From contig OZ023189.1 in assembly GCA_963995505.1 (NCBI GenBank), forward strand, positions 14,531,495 through 14,595,494: DNA of 64,000 bases, written 5' to 3'. Under the pieces are notes generated by a model that was not told where the DNA came from, searched no databases, and worked only from the letters and a program-made list of their open reading frames with translations. The translations under genes and the position numbers were made by a program. Position 1 is the stretch's first letter. Every line of letters begins with the position of its first letter. This stretch comes from Hypericum androsaemum (taxonomy: Eukaryota; Streptophyta; Magnoliopsida; Malpighiales; Hypericaceae). This document shows positions 11,247 to 23,090 of the stretch, piece by piece.

Positions 11247-12110
11247 ATGACTTTCATGAAGTACGAAATCTCTCAATTGACGAGGAAAACTAATTTTTCC
11301 TTGTGGCAGGTGAAGATACGTGCTATTTTGACACATCTAGAGCTGGATGAGACTCTTCTTGATGAGAAGTCGATGCCTTCGAGTTGGGACGCTGTGATGA
11401 AGGCGTCAAAGAATCGTAAGGCCGTGAGTCAGATCTAGTTGCATCTGTCAGATGATATTTTGCGGGACGTGTTGAAGGAGACAACAGCTTCCTCATTATG
11501 GGCAAAGCTTGAAAAGTTGTGCATGCCCAAGAGTTTGACCAACAAACTGTGGTTAAAGCAACGACTATTTTCTATCCGGATGCAAGAAGATAAGTCTGTT
11601 CATGACCACCTTAATGAATTTAAGGATATAGTGGCTGATCTTAGAACTCTGGATGTGAAGTATGATGATGAAGATCTTGCTTTATTGTTATTGTGCTCGT
11701 TGCCTGCTTCTTATCAGCAATTCAGAGATACTCTGTTGTTCAGCCATGATACTCTGAGTTGGGATAATGTTCATGATTCGCTCTTGGAGAAAGAGAGAAT
11801 TGATAAGCACACTATGAGTTCCTCTGAAAATAGCCAAGGGATTGGTTTGGTTATGAGAGAGAGGTCTGAACAGAGGAATGCTAAGTCTGGTTCGAGGAAG
11901 AAGAGCAGAAGCAAATCAAGGTCAAGACACAAGGATAAGATTTGTTTCAACTGTCATAAGGTTGGGCATATTAAATAGTTCTGTCCGGAGTTGAAGAACA
12001 AGAAGAAGGGCAAAAAGTCCAGTACTCCGAAAGGAGAAAGTTCTGATAGCGGCAGTGCTAATGTTGCCACCACCACTCAGAAAGAAGAATCTGATGGAGA
12101 CCTTTTGTCT
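11247..12110 (+). pseudogene. Copia gag (with stops)
   Basis: Starts at the ATG at 11247 (MTFMKYEISQL) and shows the plant Copia gag pattern: FSLWQVKIRAIL near residue 16, LWAKLEKLC and LKQRLFSIRM in the UBN2 region, then a basic Ser/Arg-rich linker and one CCHC zinc knuckle, CFNCHKVGHIK-FCPE, at about 11944-11990. Stops at 11436-11438 and 11976-11978 interrupt it; the second lies inside the knuckle. Both are TAG codons at places where relatives can have Gln. No frameshift occurs. Confidence 0.9.
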
Positions 12111-13400
12111 GTGATTGATGGGAAGTCTAAAGTTGATGCTGCTTGGGTCCTTGATTTTGCTTGTACGTTTCATATGTGTCCCATCCGGGACTGGTTTTCA
12201 ACATATGAATGTGCGGAGGGTAATATTCTCATGAAAAATAATTTTGTCTGCAAGGTTGTTGGTATTGGCACAGTGAAGATCAAGATGCATGATGATGTCA
12301 TTCGAACCTTGACGAATGTGAGGCATATCCCTGATTTGAAGCGGAACTTGATTTCGCTGAGTACTCTTGATACATTGGGGTATAAGTATACCAGAGAAGG
12401 TGGAGTTCTTCGTGTGAGTAAGAACTCATTAGTGCATATGAAGGCCAAGAAGGAGGTTAGAAATCTGTACGTTTTGCAGGGTTCTACAGTTACAGGGACT
12501 GTTGCTGCTGCATCTGGCTCGTTGACAGATTCTGAGAATACCTCATTGTAGCATATGCGACTTGGTCACATGAGCGAGAAAGGCATGACCGAGCTAAATA
12601 GGAGAGAATTATTATGTGGACAGGGTATTGGGAAGCTGGAATTTTGTGAGCACTGTGTGTTTGGCAAGCAGAAGAAAGTCAGTTTTCAGAAAGGTGTGCA
12701 CACTACAAAGAGAAAACTTGACTATGTTCATTCTGATCTTTGGGGACCGTCTCAAGTTACAACAAAGAATGGTTCCAAGTATATGCTGACTATTATTGAT
12801 GATTATTCGAGGAAGGTGTAGGCGTTCTTCTTGCAGAGCAAGGATCATGTCTTTGTCACTTTCAAGCAGTGAAAGACTATGATTGAGAAGCAGACTGGGA
12901 GAGATATCAAGCATCTCTGCACAGACAATGGATTGGAGTTTTGCTCTAGTTGGTTTGATGAGTTCTACAAGAATGAGGGTATTATCAGGTATAAGACAAT
13001 CCCGGGTACACCTCAACAGAATGGAGTCGCTAAAAGAATGAACAGAACTTTATTGGAGAAAGTTCGTTGTATGCTGTCAAATGCTGGTTTGCCTAAGTCA
13101 TTTTGGGCTGAAGCTGCTTCCACTGCCTGTCACCTTGTCAATCGTTCACCTCATGCATCACTTGATGGCAAGTTACCTGAAGAATTATGGTCTAGAAATC
13201 CTCCTAATTATGCTGATTTGAAGATATTTGGGTGTCCTGCCTATGCTCATGTGAATAATGGCAAGTTAGAGCCAAGATCTGTGAAATGTATCTTTCTTGG
13301 CTATACTTCTGGAGTGAAGGGATACAAGTTGTGGTGTTCCGAGCTGTCTAAGGTCTAGTTGAGTAGGAATGTTATTTTCAAAGAGACAGACATACTGAGT
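12111..13400 (+). pseudogene. Copia protease and integrase (inactivated)
   Basis: The protease region reads WVLDFACTFHMCP at 12144: the catalytic Asp-Ser-Gly triad of Copia proteases has become Asp-Phe-Ala. The GAG-pre-integrase domain (LGHMSEKGM, zinc-binding CEHCVFGK) starts near 12560. The integrase core shows HSDLWGP and TDNGLEF, carrying the first two catalytic Asp. The third acidic residue, expected in NGVAERMNR, is Lys (AAA at 13032-13034). Stops at 12549-12551, 12819-12821, 12870-12872 and 13356-13358 interrupt the frame; the first three fall where relatives have Trp. Confidence 0.9.
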
Positions 13401-15230
13401 AAGAGGGAGGATATTTCTTCACCTGGTATTCCGAGTGCTTCAAGTATGGACTTGCAAAAGTCAAAAGTGCAGGTGGAGTTTGATGCTGATCTAGAAGCGA
13501 GTTCCTTTCGTGATGTTGATTGCCATGGTCCTACTCATGACGGGTTGTCTGATGAAGCTGAGAATGTTGGCACAGTTGAGAGGGAGCCAGCGTATTCTAT
13601 TGCTAGAGACAGGCCCAGAAGAATTATCAGGCCTCCACAGAAGTTGGGTGAGGCTGATATTGTTACTTTTGCCCTGAATGTGGCAGAAGAAGTTGATAGC
13701 TGTAAAGAACCGTCTAGTTACTCAGATGCTGTGAAGTCGAAAGACTCTACTAGATGGTTGGTTGCTATGGAAGAAGAGATGGAATCTCTTCACAAGAACA
13801 AGACTTGGGAGATTACTGAGCTGCCTAAGGATAAGAAGGTTGTCAGCTGCAAGTGGGTATTCAAGAAGAAGGATGGTATACCTGGAGTTGAAGAGCCTAG
13901 ATACAAGGCTAGGCTAGTGGCTAGAGGATATAGTCAGATTCCTGGTGTGGACTTTAATGAGGTATTTTCACCAGTTGTGAAGCATACCTCGATTTGTTCT
14001 CTTCTTGGTATTGTCGCTATGCAGGATTTGGAGCCCGAACAGCTTGATGTGAAGACAGCTTTCTTGAATGGAGAGCTTGAGGAACAGATTTATATGGCAC
14101 AGCCTGAGGATTTTTATGTTGAAGGCAAAGAAGACCATGTGTGCTTGTTGAAGAAGTCCTTGTATGGCCTTAAGCAGTCTCCGAGGCAGTGGTATAAAAG
14201 GTTTGATTCTTTTATGATTTCTCATGGTTATGAGAGGAGCAAGTATGATAGTTGTGTTTACCTGAAAAGGCTACGCGACAGTTCCCAAGTGTATTTGCTC
14301 CTGTATGTGGATGACATGTTAATTACTGCAAGTGACATAGGAGAGGTGAGAAAGCTCAAAGCTCTGTTGAGTAACGAGTTTGAGATGAAAGATTTGGGTC
14401 CTGCTAAGAAGATTCTTGGCATGGAGATTTCCAGAGATAGAGGAGCAAGGAAATTATTTCTGAGTCAGGAGAGTTACATTAAAAAGGTACTTGACAGGTT
14501 TGATGTGACTGGTAATCCTGTGAGTACTCCTCTTGGTACACATTTTTAGCTTTCGTCTGCTTTATCTCCACAGTCAGCTGCTGAGGTCGATTACATGTCT
14601 GGTGTTCCATACTCCAATGCTGTTGGTTCTCTGATGTATGCTATGGTTTGCACACGCCCAGATTTGGCCTATGCTGTGAGTGTCGTTAGCAGGTTTATGG
14701 CAAATCCTGGAAAAGGTCATTGGAGAGCAGTGGAGTAGATTATGAGATACTTGAAGGGTACCAAGGGCGTGTGTCTACAGTTTGGAAGCACCAATGATGG
14801 AGTTGTTAGTTTCTTTGATTCAGATTATGCTGGAGACCTTGATAAGTCTAGGTCCTTGTCTGGATATGTCTTCACTCTTGGAGGATGTGCTATCAGTTGG
14901 AGAGCTTGTCTACAGGCCACAGTGGCGTTGTCTACCACTGAGGCGGAGTACATAGCTATAACTGAAGGTGTGAAGGAGGCTATCTGGTTGAAAGGTTTCT
15001 TCAGTAAAATCTGTGAGAAGCTGCAGGTCAGTACAGTGTACTGTGATAGTCAAAGTGTTATCTATCTCACGAGGGATGCTATGTATCATGAGAGGACAAA
15101 GCATATTAATGTGAGGTACCATTTTTGTTGTGAGCAAGGTGGGTACCAATGATAACCCTGCAAACATGTTGACGAAGCCGCTTTCTGGTACTAAGTTCGA
15201 GCATTGCTTATTCTTGGTCGGTGTTCATGT
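13401..15230 (+). pseudogene. Copia reverse transcriptase and RNase H (inactivated)
   Basis: Reverse transcriptase occupies about 13720-14500 with WKWVFKKK-like CKWVFKKK, QLDVKTAFLNGEL and the catalytic LLLYVDDML. RNase H follows with DSDYAGDLDKSRS, SGYVFTLGG, ALSTTEAEY and YCDSQS. Stops lie at 14547-14549 and 14736-14738. Compared with the second copy, about 29 bp are missing after 15125, shifting the frame before the end of RNase H. LTR2 follows after the polypurine tract. Confidence 0.92.
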
Positions 15231-15304
15231 TTGATGCTGATTGCTCTTAGGGGCTGGTGGTGAAGGTGGAGAAACGTTGAAGTTGGAGTCATAGAATTTG
15301 GTCC

Positions 15305-15316
15305 AAGGTGGAGATT
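15305..15316 (+). promoter_or_regulatory. Polypurine tract before LTR2
   Basis: AAGGTGGAGATT directly precedes the TG of LTR2; the same sequence precedes LTR3 at 18729-18740. This is the plus-strand priming site of Copia elements. Confidence 0.85.
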
Positions 15317-15589
15317 TGTTAGGGATTGTTCCAAATTCCTAATTAGAGTAGAGTTCTATTTCCTGATCATAATAGAGTACTAGTCTCCTATATATATACG
15401 GCATATGCCTAGGTCTTATTTGTACTAGTTGAGAGTTGTGAGGTAGAGAGAACCCTCACGGAGGCCTTGTAACCGATTAGACTCACATAGTGGACGACTC
15501 TCCTTTGCCCGTGGTTTTCTCCCCGTCTTGGGGTTTCCACGTAATTCTTGTGTCTCGTGTTTTACTCATTTCGATCTTATTTCTCAACA
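15317..15589 (+). repeat. Copia LTR2 (shared middle LTR)
   Basis: 273 bp with TG...CA ends. It is followed by ATTGACTTCTTC rather than by a primer-binding site or the GAAAC duplication, showing that it lies inside a recombinant array and the downstream internal region is deleted. Confidence 0.93.
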
Positions 15590-15603
15590 ATTGACTTCTT
15601 CTG

Positions 15604-15785
15604 CCACATTATGAGGTACTTGAAGGGTACCAAGGGCGTGTGTCTACAGTTTGAAAGCACCAATGATGGAGTTATTGGTTTCATTGATTCAGATTATGCT
15701 GGAGACCTTGATAAGTCTAGGTCCTTGTCTGGATATGTCTTCACTCTTGGAGGATGTGCTATCAGTTGGAGAGCTTGTCTACAGG
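15604..15785 (+). pseudogene. Second-copy RNase H, 5' part
   Basis: Repeats the sequence at 14740-14917 (MRYLKGTKGVCLQF, DSDYAGDLDKSRS, SGYVFTLGG) with a few substitutions, then is cut by the nested LTR at 15786. Everything between a primer-binding site and this point has been lost. Confidence 0.9.
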
Positions 15786-18289
15786 TGTCACGACCCAAAT
15801 TCGTGGTCGTAACCGGCGCTAGATCATGTCAAACTTAATATAATAAACCATAACCTAGCAAGCCTCAAATCATAATACATCCTTCTCATTACCAGGATTA
15901 TCAAAATATTTTTTTTTCCACAACATTGTTTCTTCAAACAAACATATTTACCGTGTCCAAAACCTGATAGGCATTGGAGTACACATCTCCAACGTCATAT
16001 CATCAAACTCATCCTTTTCAAACATAAACATAAATTTACATATACATTTCCTGTTAACATTAATCAAAGATCATATATCAAAGACCAACAAATATGTACA
16101 ATGGAGCGACCTAGATTACAAAGACAAAGACCATCCGGAGACCTTTGAACGTAGCCCGAGAAGGAAAGACAACGGGCTGAACTCGGATGAAGAAGCTTCT
16201 CCAGATGCAAACCACGGCTCAAATCTCTTCACCTGTGGATTGAAGTAAGGGATAAGTGCTTTGAAACACTTAGTAAGCAAATATTATAAGTAACATGTAT
16301 TTAACCAACCAGTCGTTCCCATCAAACCCAACCAAATACTAACACACAACTAAGACAACAAAAGACTACTTCACAGATAAGGTCATCAAAGAATTCACGT
16401 ATCACACGTAATCAGAATTTCAGATAGACTTTTACAGAACATATAACACAATTTGGATGAACTTCAGATAGGTCTAGATAGTGTCACTTCCACTCCGACA
16501 CGAGGATACCATATCTTAAAGGCGCCATCAGAAACTAACCCCGCCGGCCAAATATCATATCGTTTACATATCCAATGTATCCTCAGAATATGTGCACATA
16601 TGCCAACATCCCCGGTTGGTCACGGGTAGACCTCATCATCCGCCATCACACAAATTACATACCAAACTTTTCAAAATTCACATACATACATAGACAATCC
16701 AAAAGCAACCTCAAATATCAAATAGACCAAAACCAAGCCCAACACCACATTTCATATCATTCAAAAGTACGCCAAATAAAGCACATCACCCACGTCTAGT
16801 TAACTAAACACATGTTACAAAGAATATCCACTTACAAGATAATGGTTGCTCAAACCATTCAAAGAGAAGCTCCGTACTTCGTTTTACAACTCGTGGCACT
16901 CGGATTCAAACGTCAGTTAACTAGTCAAAAGAACAATTAACCACTATTATTACCACCCTTTTTAGCATGTAAATAGGTCTTAGAAAATATAAAACTTCAT
17001 TTCTTAATTTACAATTTCTGTCACCAGAAATACTTTAATCTAATCCTTCTCAATTATACAAAATACAACACCTTCATTTCTTTCTAATTGTTCTCGGTTC
17101 GGTTTCTTCTCAAATTTTCTTATTCTAATCATGACTCTAACTGAAATGCCAACTATTGAGAAGATCTTAATTGTTACAGTTCCTATAACTAATCTAACAA
17201 TCCACTATTAGCTAATAAACTAAGTATTAGCCTAAGTAAACTTGTCATCGCACGTCTATTTACACGTTCTTCATGCTGAATGTTCTCGGTTGCTGATATC
17301 CATAACCCATTGAACATATAACATTCTAACCAAATCTATCCTATTACGTTACTAAGAGAAACTCCCCAACTAAATTCACTTACCTCAATTTCCCTTTTAT
17401 CTTTTTCTCGGTTGCTGGCTTCTCTCTTTGTTTTCGTTTTATTTTTATTTTTGGTCCATACTTAGGTTCAAGAGATGGAACTCAATAATTTATATTGATC
17501 CCATCATCTTTTCACCGCCTCATATGTATATTAATTTTTTTACCTTTGTTGGCTGTCAACCCTTTTAATCCAGCCACGTTTCTCTTCTTTTCCTTTCATG
17601 GTTATCTTCTTTTTTTATTGGGTAATATTTATCTAAACCACCTTTTACCACCTTTCTTTAATTATAAATAGGAATGTATTTCATTAGGAATTTAATATGG
17701 TGCCACGTTTTCACCTCCCTTCCTATTTTTTAAATCTTATCATCTCTTAATAGTTAATTTGTATTCAAGTCCTAATTTGTTAAGTTTAGACAAGTTTCAT
17801 TCAAGCGATTATAATTTTATTTAATACCTTGAATAATTTATACCAAATTATATCTAACCACATTCCTAAAATTTCTAGATGAGCAAAATTAGGTTTCTCT
17901 TTTCAGACATAGTATATTATTATTTGACTTAGAATATTTGATTAAATCTAACTAACTTTTACTAATATAGTCGGGTTCAAAATTTAGGTTAACTTAAATA
18001 AAATCACATAACAAATATTTCCAATACTGACAAAATCAGACCTATATCAGAGCACCGTAAATTCATGATTTGTTTCGGCCAGATTATTTCATAAATCACA
18101 AAACTCAAATAATAAAATTACGGATCTAGGTGTTATGAATCCAGAAAAATTAGAATCACCTAAATTGAAGTCCCGATGAGGAAGCTACGACTATTTTACT
18201 AAACGACGATAGACTACGCCTAAACCCTTCCAAATCAACCTTATTTTGTTGTAACAAATTCGGTAGAAGGGTGAGGGTATCACAACAGG
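15781..18289. mobile_element. Nested 2.5-kb solo LTR
   Basis: A 2499-bp sequence at 15786-18284 begins TGTCACGACCC and ends GGGTATCACA. It is flanked by the 5-bp duplication ACAGG at 15781-15785 and 18285-18289. No coding frame is present. TG...CA ends, the 5-bp duplication and absence of an internal region indicate a solo LTR of a large-LTR, probably Gypsy, element. The TGTCACGACCC start and the AGTAAGCAAATATTAT block near 16272 recall a common plant LTR type, from memory only. It inserted into RNase H, so it is younger than the Copia insertion. Confidence 0.85.
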
Positions 18290-18658
18290 CCACAGTGGCG
18301 TTGTCTACCAGCCATAGTGGCATTGTCTACCACTGAGATGGAGTACATGGCTATAACTGAAGGTGTGAAGGAGGCTATCTGGTTGAAAAGTTTCTTCAGT
18401 AAAATCTGTGAGAAGCTGCAGGTCAGTACGGTGTACTGTGATAGTCAAAGTGCTATCCATCTCACGAGGGATGCTATGTATCATGAGAGGACAAAGCACA
18501 TTAATGTGAGGTACCATTTTATTCGGGAGCATGTTGCTCAAGGTGACATTGTTGTGAGCAAGGTGGGCACCAAGGACAACCCTGCAGACATGTTGACGAA
18601 GTCGCTTTCTGGTACTAAGTTCGAGCATTGCTTGGACTTGGTCGGTGTTCATACTTGA
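18289..18658 (+). pseudogene. Second-copy RNase H, 3' part
   Basis: Continues the interrupted RNase H. A direct 22-bp duplication (18289-18310 and 18311-18332, GCCACAGTGGCGTTGTCTAC type) shifts the frame. From about 18317 the frame is open to a stop at 18656-18658, keeping [32 protein letters not shown] and [10 protein letters not shown], and it contains the stretch deleted from the first copy. Confidence 0.9.
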
Positions 18659-18740
18659 TGTTGATTGCCCTTAGGGGCTGGTGGTGAAGGTGAAGAAATG
18701 TTGAAGTTGGAGTCATAGAATTTGGTCCAAGGTGGAGATT

Positions 18741-19013
18741 TGTTAGGGGTTGTTCCAAATTTCTAATTAGAGTAGGGCTCTATTTCCTAATCAGAATAGA
18801 GTACTAGTCTCCTATATATATACAGCCTATGTCTAGGTCTTATTTGTACTAGTTGAGAGTTGTGAGGTAGAGAGAACCCTCACGGAGGCCTTGTAACCGA
18901 TTGGACTCACATAGTGGACGACTCTCCTTTGCCCGTAATTTTCTCCCCGTCTTGGAGTTTCCACGTAATTCTTGTGTCTCGTATTTTACTCGTTTCGATC
19001 TTATTTCTCAACA
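18741..19013 (+). repeat. Copia LTR3 (outer 3')
   Basis: 273 bp with TG...CA ends, preceded by the AAGGTGGAGATT tract and followed by GAAAC. It is the most diverged of the three LTRs, including GTGG to GTAA and CGG to CAG changes. Confidence 0.93.
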
Positions 19014-19018
19014 GAAAC

Positions 19019-21899
19019 ATACAACTGCCCCTTAAAATAATTTGTGGAGGAGATTGCACATCCTCAATTATTTGTAATCTTCTTATGGTTCTAACGGGTT
19101 ACGGGCCACAAAGTGATAGGTCATTGAAGATATTTGCACGAAAAAAGTTTATAAGATAAAATTGAATTCGATATATAGAGTAGTTTACAATAACTTTATT
19201 ATGTTTTTAAAGTTTGACTTGTGAATTTGAAAATTTTAAATTCATGCGAACGAAACTACTTATTGTACAAAGATTACTATACATGCATGCGATTGCACAT
19301 TGTCATTGATCCTGTACATTAATTAGAAAATTACATTAGAATAACAAACTTGCCACGAAGATTGTTCTCCAATGTAGTTCTCAAGTGTGAACTTATTTAC
19401 CAACAACTATTTCGAAGAATTAGTAAGAGAATTAGTCTATCTCACCAGAATGAGGAGAACTCGTGTTCGAACGTTGGAACACTGTTTTAATGGTTAAACG
19501 TTTCGGTCCCCACCTACCAGTGGCTAACACAAAACATTTAGGCCTTAATTAATTGAAGCCTGTGCATTTTTTTTTTGCTATAATAGGGACCTTTTCTTTA
19601 CCTTCAGTCCAAGCTAACTTGCGAAGCGTAATCTTTATCCGGATCTCTAAAGTGCTAATTAATATTTTATTAGGAGTGCCTAAGTTATGATAACTTAATT
19701 AGCATATCACACTGTTATGATTTGGTGGTCCTATTTAGATCTCTCACTTGACGTATTGGTTTCTCACCTTTTTCCAGTATTTTAATTAGGCTAGGAAGTA
19801 ACAGATAATTATTAACACTTAATTATACTGTTCTTGATAAGAAAGCATGTGCTAACAATAATTACGATAAAAAAGATAGAGAGAGGGAATATAGAGAGGT
19901 TCATTTTCCCTTTTCTATTTATCGTTATTTAATTATTTTTTACTTTATAAGAGTTAAACATTTTTATCCGAAAATATTAATCAGAAGTCAAATTTAACCA
20001 TATACATGGTAAGGGATGCTACAGTTGGCGTTGCGTCCCATGTGAGACAATAATTCATCGAATTCAACTAACCGGTAACCATGATTAATTGGATGTTAAC
20101 ATAATGTCAACGAGAAAATTTTATACTACGATTTTTTAATTTTTTTGAACGACAGCACATTTATTTTAAAAATTTTGGGTTGTTCGAGTCATTAAATTTA
20201 TTCTTGGTAATTATTTATTGTGAGATTTTTGTCGCATCCTACTTTATCGTTCTAGATTAGTCTTTTCGGTTGTTATCTAGATAATCATGTTGTATGAAGC
20301 CAAAAAAACTTATTGAAAAACTATGTACATTTCGTCACTCCGATTTCTTACCCCATTATTTAGTGCCTCTAATTCTTAATGAGAACGAGACAAATTGAGT
20401 AGTTTAAAAGCGAGATATGGTTGATGTGCCATGTAATATGATAGATTTTTTTAGAGGTAAATAAAACTTTATTAATTACCAAAGAAATACATACAAAAAC
20501 TTTACATAGAAAAGCTCCCTAAAGAACCCAAAGAAAGATACTAAACTCTTGCCGACCCAAGGGACAAGAATGTAACATGATAGAAAACAGATCCACCTTG
20601 TAAAAAGTAAAGTATATTATTTCTCAAAAATTAACCACCAAGAACGATTATACTCGTAGTACCAATAATATCGTACCTAATTGGATAACACATATATAAC
20701 ATGTCACAATGATATGCACCGTCACAATACATACTCCAGAATAATTCTAAAAATATATCAAAAACCAAAAGTGCGCTGAGATAAAAATAAAAACAAACCT
20801 GAACCCGAATATACACTAAGCGCAAAGCAATCCAGTCCAAGTAACTTCCACCTGCGTCCAACCCAAGCGCAAGATAACACGTCCACCTATACATAAGAGT
20901 GAGCATTAAATTAGATATTCGAATCCGAAACTAAAATTTTTTTAATTTAAATTTGGATAATTTTTTATTCAAATTCGAATTATCCAAAGTTTTTAGTTCA
21001 AATTCGAATTAAAAAAATCAAGTTCAGATATCCTTTTGTCATGCTTATGATCATTTATAAGCCAACCAATATTGACACCAAGGGCGTGGAAGATCAAATA
21101 TTAGATCCTTTTGTCTCCACCTTTACAGACCATATTCATTAATTCTCCTTCTTTTCTTTCCTCTAACCCACACACACCAATTCACTTTCTCTCAACCATT
21201 AATTATATAAAGTCTGTAATCCACGCATTTAATTCGTTTAGTTTTAACTTCCTTGAATTTCTTCAAAACTGATCTTTAAAAATGTCGTCAGGTTTAAAAT
21301 TTCGTAGAAAAATTAGTTACTCTCATTTGTAGTCCGAATTGGTCCATGTAATTAGTCTGTCTAATAAGATTAGAATTGTCCAACTAATAGTTAAATTGGA
21401 CGAAAATTAAAGCAGGTTAATTAAGAAACAAACGAAACAAATTTTAAAAAGTAAAACTCTTTTGACAATCTCACATCAATGGTGGAGAATGTGTCATTTT
21501 GAAGGAAAAAAATGGGGACCCACCTGGCAATTGAGAGAGAAAAAAAAAGCTTTTACTTTCTCTCTTGCGCCCATTGACGATGATGCGTAGAAAATCTGCC
21601 TTTGCTTTTACCCTCATCTTCCTTTTACTTGTACCAAGCCGACTACCTTATATTTTAAGGTCGAGTTTGACTTTTGAATGATTATAAATTTATAAATTTG
21701 AACTCATACTTTACAATTAAAGCTAGATACATATATGCATACATTTGCAATGTATAAACACGTAAATATATTTAAAGAGATGCAGAGACAAACATTATTC
21801 TTTCACGTAAACCCCACACAATTCATTAATAAAAGCTAATTAACTAATAAATAATTAAACTTAATTTCCTCCCTTGTAACCCCTTATTTTATTACAAAA
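19019..21899. other. Intergenic, 3' flank of the BIG GRAIN 1-like gene
   Basis: AT-rich, with no supported coding frame. The segment near 20455-20600 (AAACTTTATTAATTACCAAA and following) may be a retroelement scrap, but no boundaries are visible. The last few hundred bases before 21900 should hold the 3' UTR of the minus-strand gene. Confidence 0.6.
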
Positions 21900-23090
21900 T
21901 TAAGCCATTGCCAACTTAATGGCTCGATTAGTACCAACATGTGTAGTCTCATACACAGGCAATTCCTCTCTATACCTATGGCCATTAATCCCAATTGAGG
22001 AAAGATTATCCAACTCAAACAAATCCGAACTTGCATAACTAGCACCATCATCCTCGTCGTCATCTTCTTCGTCTTCGTCTTGATCAGTATCAGCCACTTT
22101 CTTATGGTAACTCCTTAGAAGATCCCTCGCAACCTCCTCAACCCGGAGATTCTCACTCATTAAATGGAACTTGAGCTCCTCATTAGTGGGGCTAATGAGG
22201 TTTTTATGGCCACAAGGCTTAGAATCCTCGTCCACTATTACACTTACAGGGTAGAATCTCACTGATCTCTGGGCCCCACTGTTGCTCAGTTTCCCTCTTG
22301 AAGAAGGCGTCTTGCTCAAGCAAGACCTGGTGAAGGAGGAAGCCGATGAACAAGTTGACTCCTGCTCGGGTTTCGAACCCGAAGAGGAAGAAGAGAACTT
22401 GGGTTTCTTTGAATTGCCATTTGTGAAGATAAAGTTCAAGAAGCTCGCAAGCCGACCGCCGGGGGATATCGGTTGCTTGACCTTCTTCAGGTCACCATAG
22501 ATCTTCAAGGCTTTGGATTTGGTCTTGCCGAAGCTGCTACTTTCGTGCTTAACCTTTTGGGTTGGAACGGATGCGGGTTTTCTCTCATTCTCATGATGAT
22601 GATAATGAACAGGCCTCGAGTTTCTATCCGGACATGGGTTGACACTTGTCCGGATAGGCGGAGGCCTGTGGATTCTATAAGTAGTAGAGGGCTTGGAACT
22701 TTTATCACCATAAAATGACTCGGACTCCGAAGAAGAAAACCCTCCACCGGAGCTCGACTCCGACGAGCTCGAGCTAGAGTTCATCAACACACGAGGCCGG
22801 TCAGCCGGCTTGTCGAGTGAATTGCACCCCGCCGTTGATTTCCTCCGGCCGGTAGCAACCTTCTCGTAGCTAACTACTTTCCTCTCCATCCACTTCTCCA
22901 CCATGCAAGCTCTACGAAAGCTCTTGATCTCCTCTTCCTTCCTCACAAAACTACCTTCCCTACCGCCGGATTCGTCTATAGAACGGTAGATAGAGTCGAG
23001 AAGAGTGGAAGAGAAAGAAGGGTTTTCTCTTTGGCGATTGTACTTATCTTCCTTTGTTGGCTTCAGATCCTTCTCCCACCTGTATTCCAT
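21900..23090 (-). CDS. BIG GRAIN 1-like protein
   Basis: A single-exon, 396-residue protein. Family blocks appear in order: N-terminal NPSFSSTLLDSIYRSID (residues 23-39), a WMERK basic stretch (about 67-71), a poly-Ser/Glu linker (104-126), GDLKKVKQPISPGGRLASFL (about 198-217), SVRFYPVSVIVDED (about 276-289), an ELKFHLMSENLRVEEVARDL helix, an Asp/Glu run and SSDLFELDNLS near the C-terminus. Rice BIG GRAIN 1 is a plasma-membrane-associated regulator of auxin response and organ size; that role is inferred here from the family. There is no signal peptide or membrane span. The start is the first ATG, and the length is normal for the family. Arabidopsis At3g13980 is the likely counterpart by position. 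Confidence 0.9.
   Translation of the reverse strand: MEYRWEKDLKPTKEDKYNRQRENPSFSSTLLDSIYRSIDESGGREGSFVRKEEEIKSFRRACMVEKWMERKVVSYEKVATGRRKSTAGCNSLDKPADRPRVLMNSSSSSSESSSGGGFSSSESESFYGDKSSKPSTTYRIHRPPPIRTSVNPCPDRNSRPVHYHHHENERKPASVPTQKVKHESSSFGKTKSKALKIYGDLKKVKQPISPGGRLASFLNFIFTNGNSKKPKFSSSSSGSKPEQESTCSSASSFTRSCLSKTPSSRGKLSNSGAQRSVRFYPVSVIVDEDSKPCGHKNLISPTNEELKFHLMSENLRVEEVARDLLRSYHKKVADTDQDEDEEDDDEDDGASYASSDLFELDNLSSIGINGHRYREELPVYETTHVGTNRAIKLAMA

Larger units (their letters stand above)
10622..19018 (+). mobile_element. Ty1/Copia (Tork/TNT1-like) retrotransposon with three LTRs
   Basis: The insertion is bounded by the 5-bp duplication GAAAC at 10622-10626 and 19014-19018. Order: LTR1, full gag-pol internal region, LTR2, a second internal region deleted to its RNase H 3' end, LTR3. 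No duplication flanks LTR2. A 2.5-kb foreign solo LTR interrupts the second RNase H. The gag-pol frame is unbroken by indels from 11247 to about 15120 but has eight stop codons, so the element is dead. Domain order gag-PR-INT-RT-RH is diagnostic of Copia. Confidence 0.95.

Noticed and set aside
15548..15838. 96-codon ORF as an independent gene
   Set aside because: It starts inside LTR2, crosses RNase H and ends in the nested solo LTR; a chance fusion of transposon pieces.
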